DNA of 64,000 nucleotides, from contig NZ_CP027190.1 of the NCBI RefSeq assembly GCF_002970915.1, forward strand, positions 1 through 64,000, written 5' to 3'. Below the pieces are notes generated by a model. That model did not search any database. It was not told the origin of the DNA and was given only the letters and a program-made list of their open reading frames with translations. The stretch's first letter is position 1. Every line of letters starts with the position of its first letter. Source of the stretch: Lactobacillus sp. CBA3605. Lineage in GTDB: Bacteria > Bacillota > Bacilli > Lactobacillales > Lactobacillaceae. Shown in pieces: positions 63,455-64,000 of the stretch. Made by a program: the position numbers and the translations under genes.

Positions 63455-64000
63455 AGAATATCGGAAATGGATTGGGTTAGTTGCTCTATCACTGGGCGTC
63501 TTTATGGCACTTTTAGATGTCACGATTGTAAATGTGGCGTTACCAACAATGGTCCGTGATTTTAATGAATCATTTAATAATGTGCAATGGGTGTTAAATG
63601 CATATTCGCTAGTTTTAGGGGTCACGCTACTGATCGTGTCTAAAATTGGTGATATGTATGGCTTAAAGAAAATTTTTGTGATTTCACTAGGGATTTTTGT
63701 CTTAGCGTCAGCAGTTAACGGACTTGCACCATCTTTGTTAGTCCTCGACATTGGTCGTGGCGTTCAAGCACTTGGTGGTGCTGGGATGAATGCCTTGGCG
63801 ATGGCACTCGTAGCCGTTAGTTTTAAAGGGAGCCAACGGGGCGTAGCGTTAGGAATTTTAGGATCCGTGATTGGGCTATCTTCAGCTTCAGGGCCACTAA
63901 TTGGCGGCTATTTGGTGGCGTTATTTGGTTGGCGGTCTATTTTTTACGTCAATATTCCGATTGGATTAATTGCCATTATTTTAACGTTGATTTATGTCGA
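63447..64000 (+). CDS. MFS multidrug exporter, DHA2 (EmrB/QacA) family, N-terminal part
   Basis: First 184 residues before the window edge; frame open to the end. Spans 1-6 visible: FMALLDVTIVNVALP in span 1 (family motif D1), SKIGDMYGLKK loop motif A, RGVQALGGAGM, and motif C SASGPLIGG in span 5, typical of drug/proton antiporters with 14 spans. Ribosome site ATGGAGGAA lies within padR. Substrate not predictable. Confidence 0.92.
   Translation, partial: MTKEYRKWIGLVALSLGVFMALLDVTIVNVALPTMVRDFNESFNNVQWVLNAYSLVLGVTLLIVSKIGDMYGLKKIFVISLGIFVLASAVNGLAPSLLVLDIGRGVQALGGAGMNALAMALVAVSFKGSQRGVALGILGSVIGLSSASGPLIGGYLVALFGWRSIFYVNIPIGLIAIILTLIYV

Overview
The window reads as chromosome of a lactobacillus, most like the Lactiplantibacillus plantarum group. 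This rests on the run of low-to-moderate G+C Firmicutes housekeeping genes, strong AGGAGG-type ribosome binding sites, a quaternary-amine opuABCD transporter, a menA gene, and the order recG-plsX-acpP-rnc-smc-ftsY-ylxM-ffh-rpsP-khpA-rimM-trmD-rplS. The species assignment is inference from gene order and protein character; no database was searched.

Bases 1 to about 16530 are the right-hand part of a siphovirus-type prophage, cut by the left window edge. In order it holds the end of a head-tail or tail gene, the major tail protein, two tail assembly chaperone genes, a 1596-residue tape measure protein with two cell-wall hydrolase domains, the distal tail and tail-associated proteins, a receptor-binding/baseplate set (including a collagen-like fibre ending in an SGNH esterase domain and an 799-residue BppU-like protein), small tail genes, a membrane protein, a holin and a secreted GH25 endolysin. 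After the lysis terminator lies one AT-rich gene on the opposite strand (14998-16326) with its own promoter. It encodes a 442-residue DUF3800-like protein and sits where temperate phages carry lysogenic-conversion or defence cargo. The prophage abuts the 3' end of a tRNA-Arg(UCU) gene, the presumed integration site.

Bases 16530-33217 are host genes: tRNA-Arg, menA, two tiny genes, a TetR regulator, rplU-prp-rpmA behind an L21-type leader, an M24 peptidase, efp, an Asp23 protein, nusB, folD, xseA-xseB-ispA-tlyA, argR, recN and opuABCD. The ribosomal protein, the protease that trims L27 (Prp) and L27 are made together; the folD-to-tlyA genes overlap or nearly abut and are probably co-transcribed.

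Bases 33286-46673 hold an SOS-box-controlled YolD-like gene, then gmk-rpoZ, coaBC-priA-fmt-rsmB-stp-pknB, rsgA-rpe-thiN, a small immunity-like gene, and rpmB on the minus strand. The phosphatase/kinase pair (stp-pknB) is translationally overlapped and placed among cell growth and translation genes.

Bases 46860-62766 hold a second Asp23 protein, a DAK2-type fatty acid kinase, recG, plsX-acpP (phospholipid precursor supply), rnc-smc-ftsY, ylxM-ffh (signal recognition particle), rpsP-khpA-rimM-trmD and rplS. The window ends in a PadR regulator overlapping a DHA2-type multidrug exporter that runs off the right edge, behind a promoter with two matching operator-like palindromes. No stretch over 300 bases lacks a gene. 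No rRNA, CRISPR array or insertion sequence was seen.
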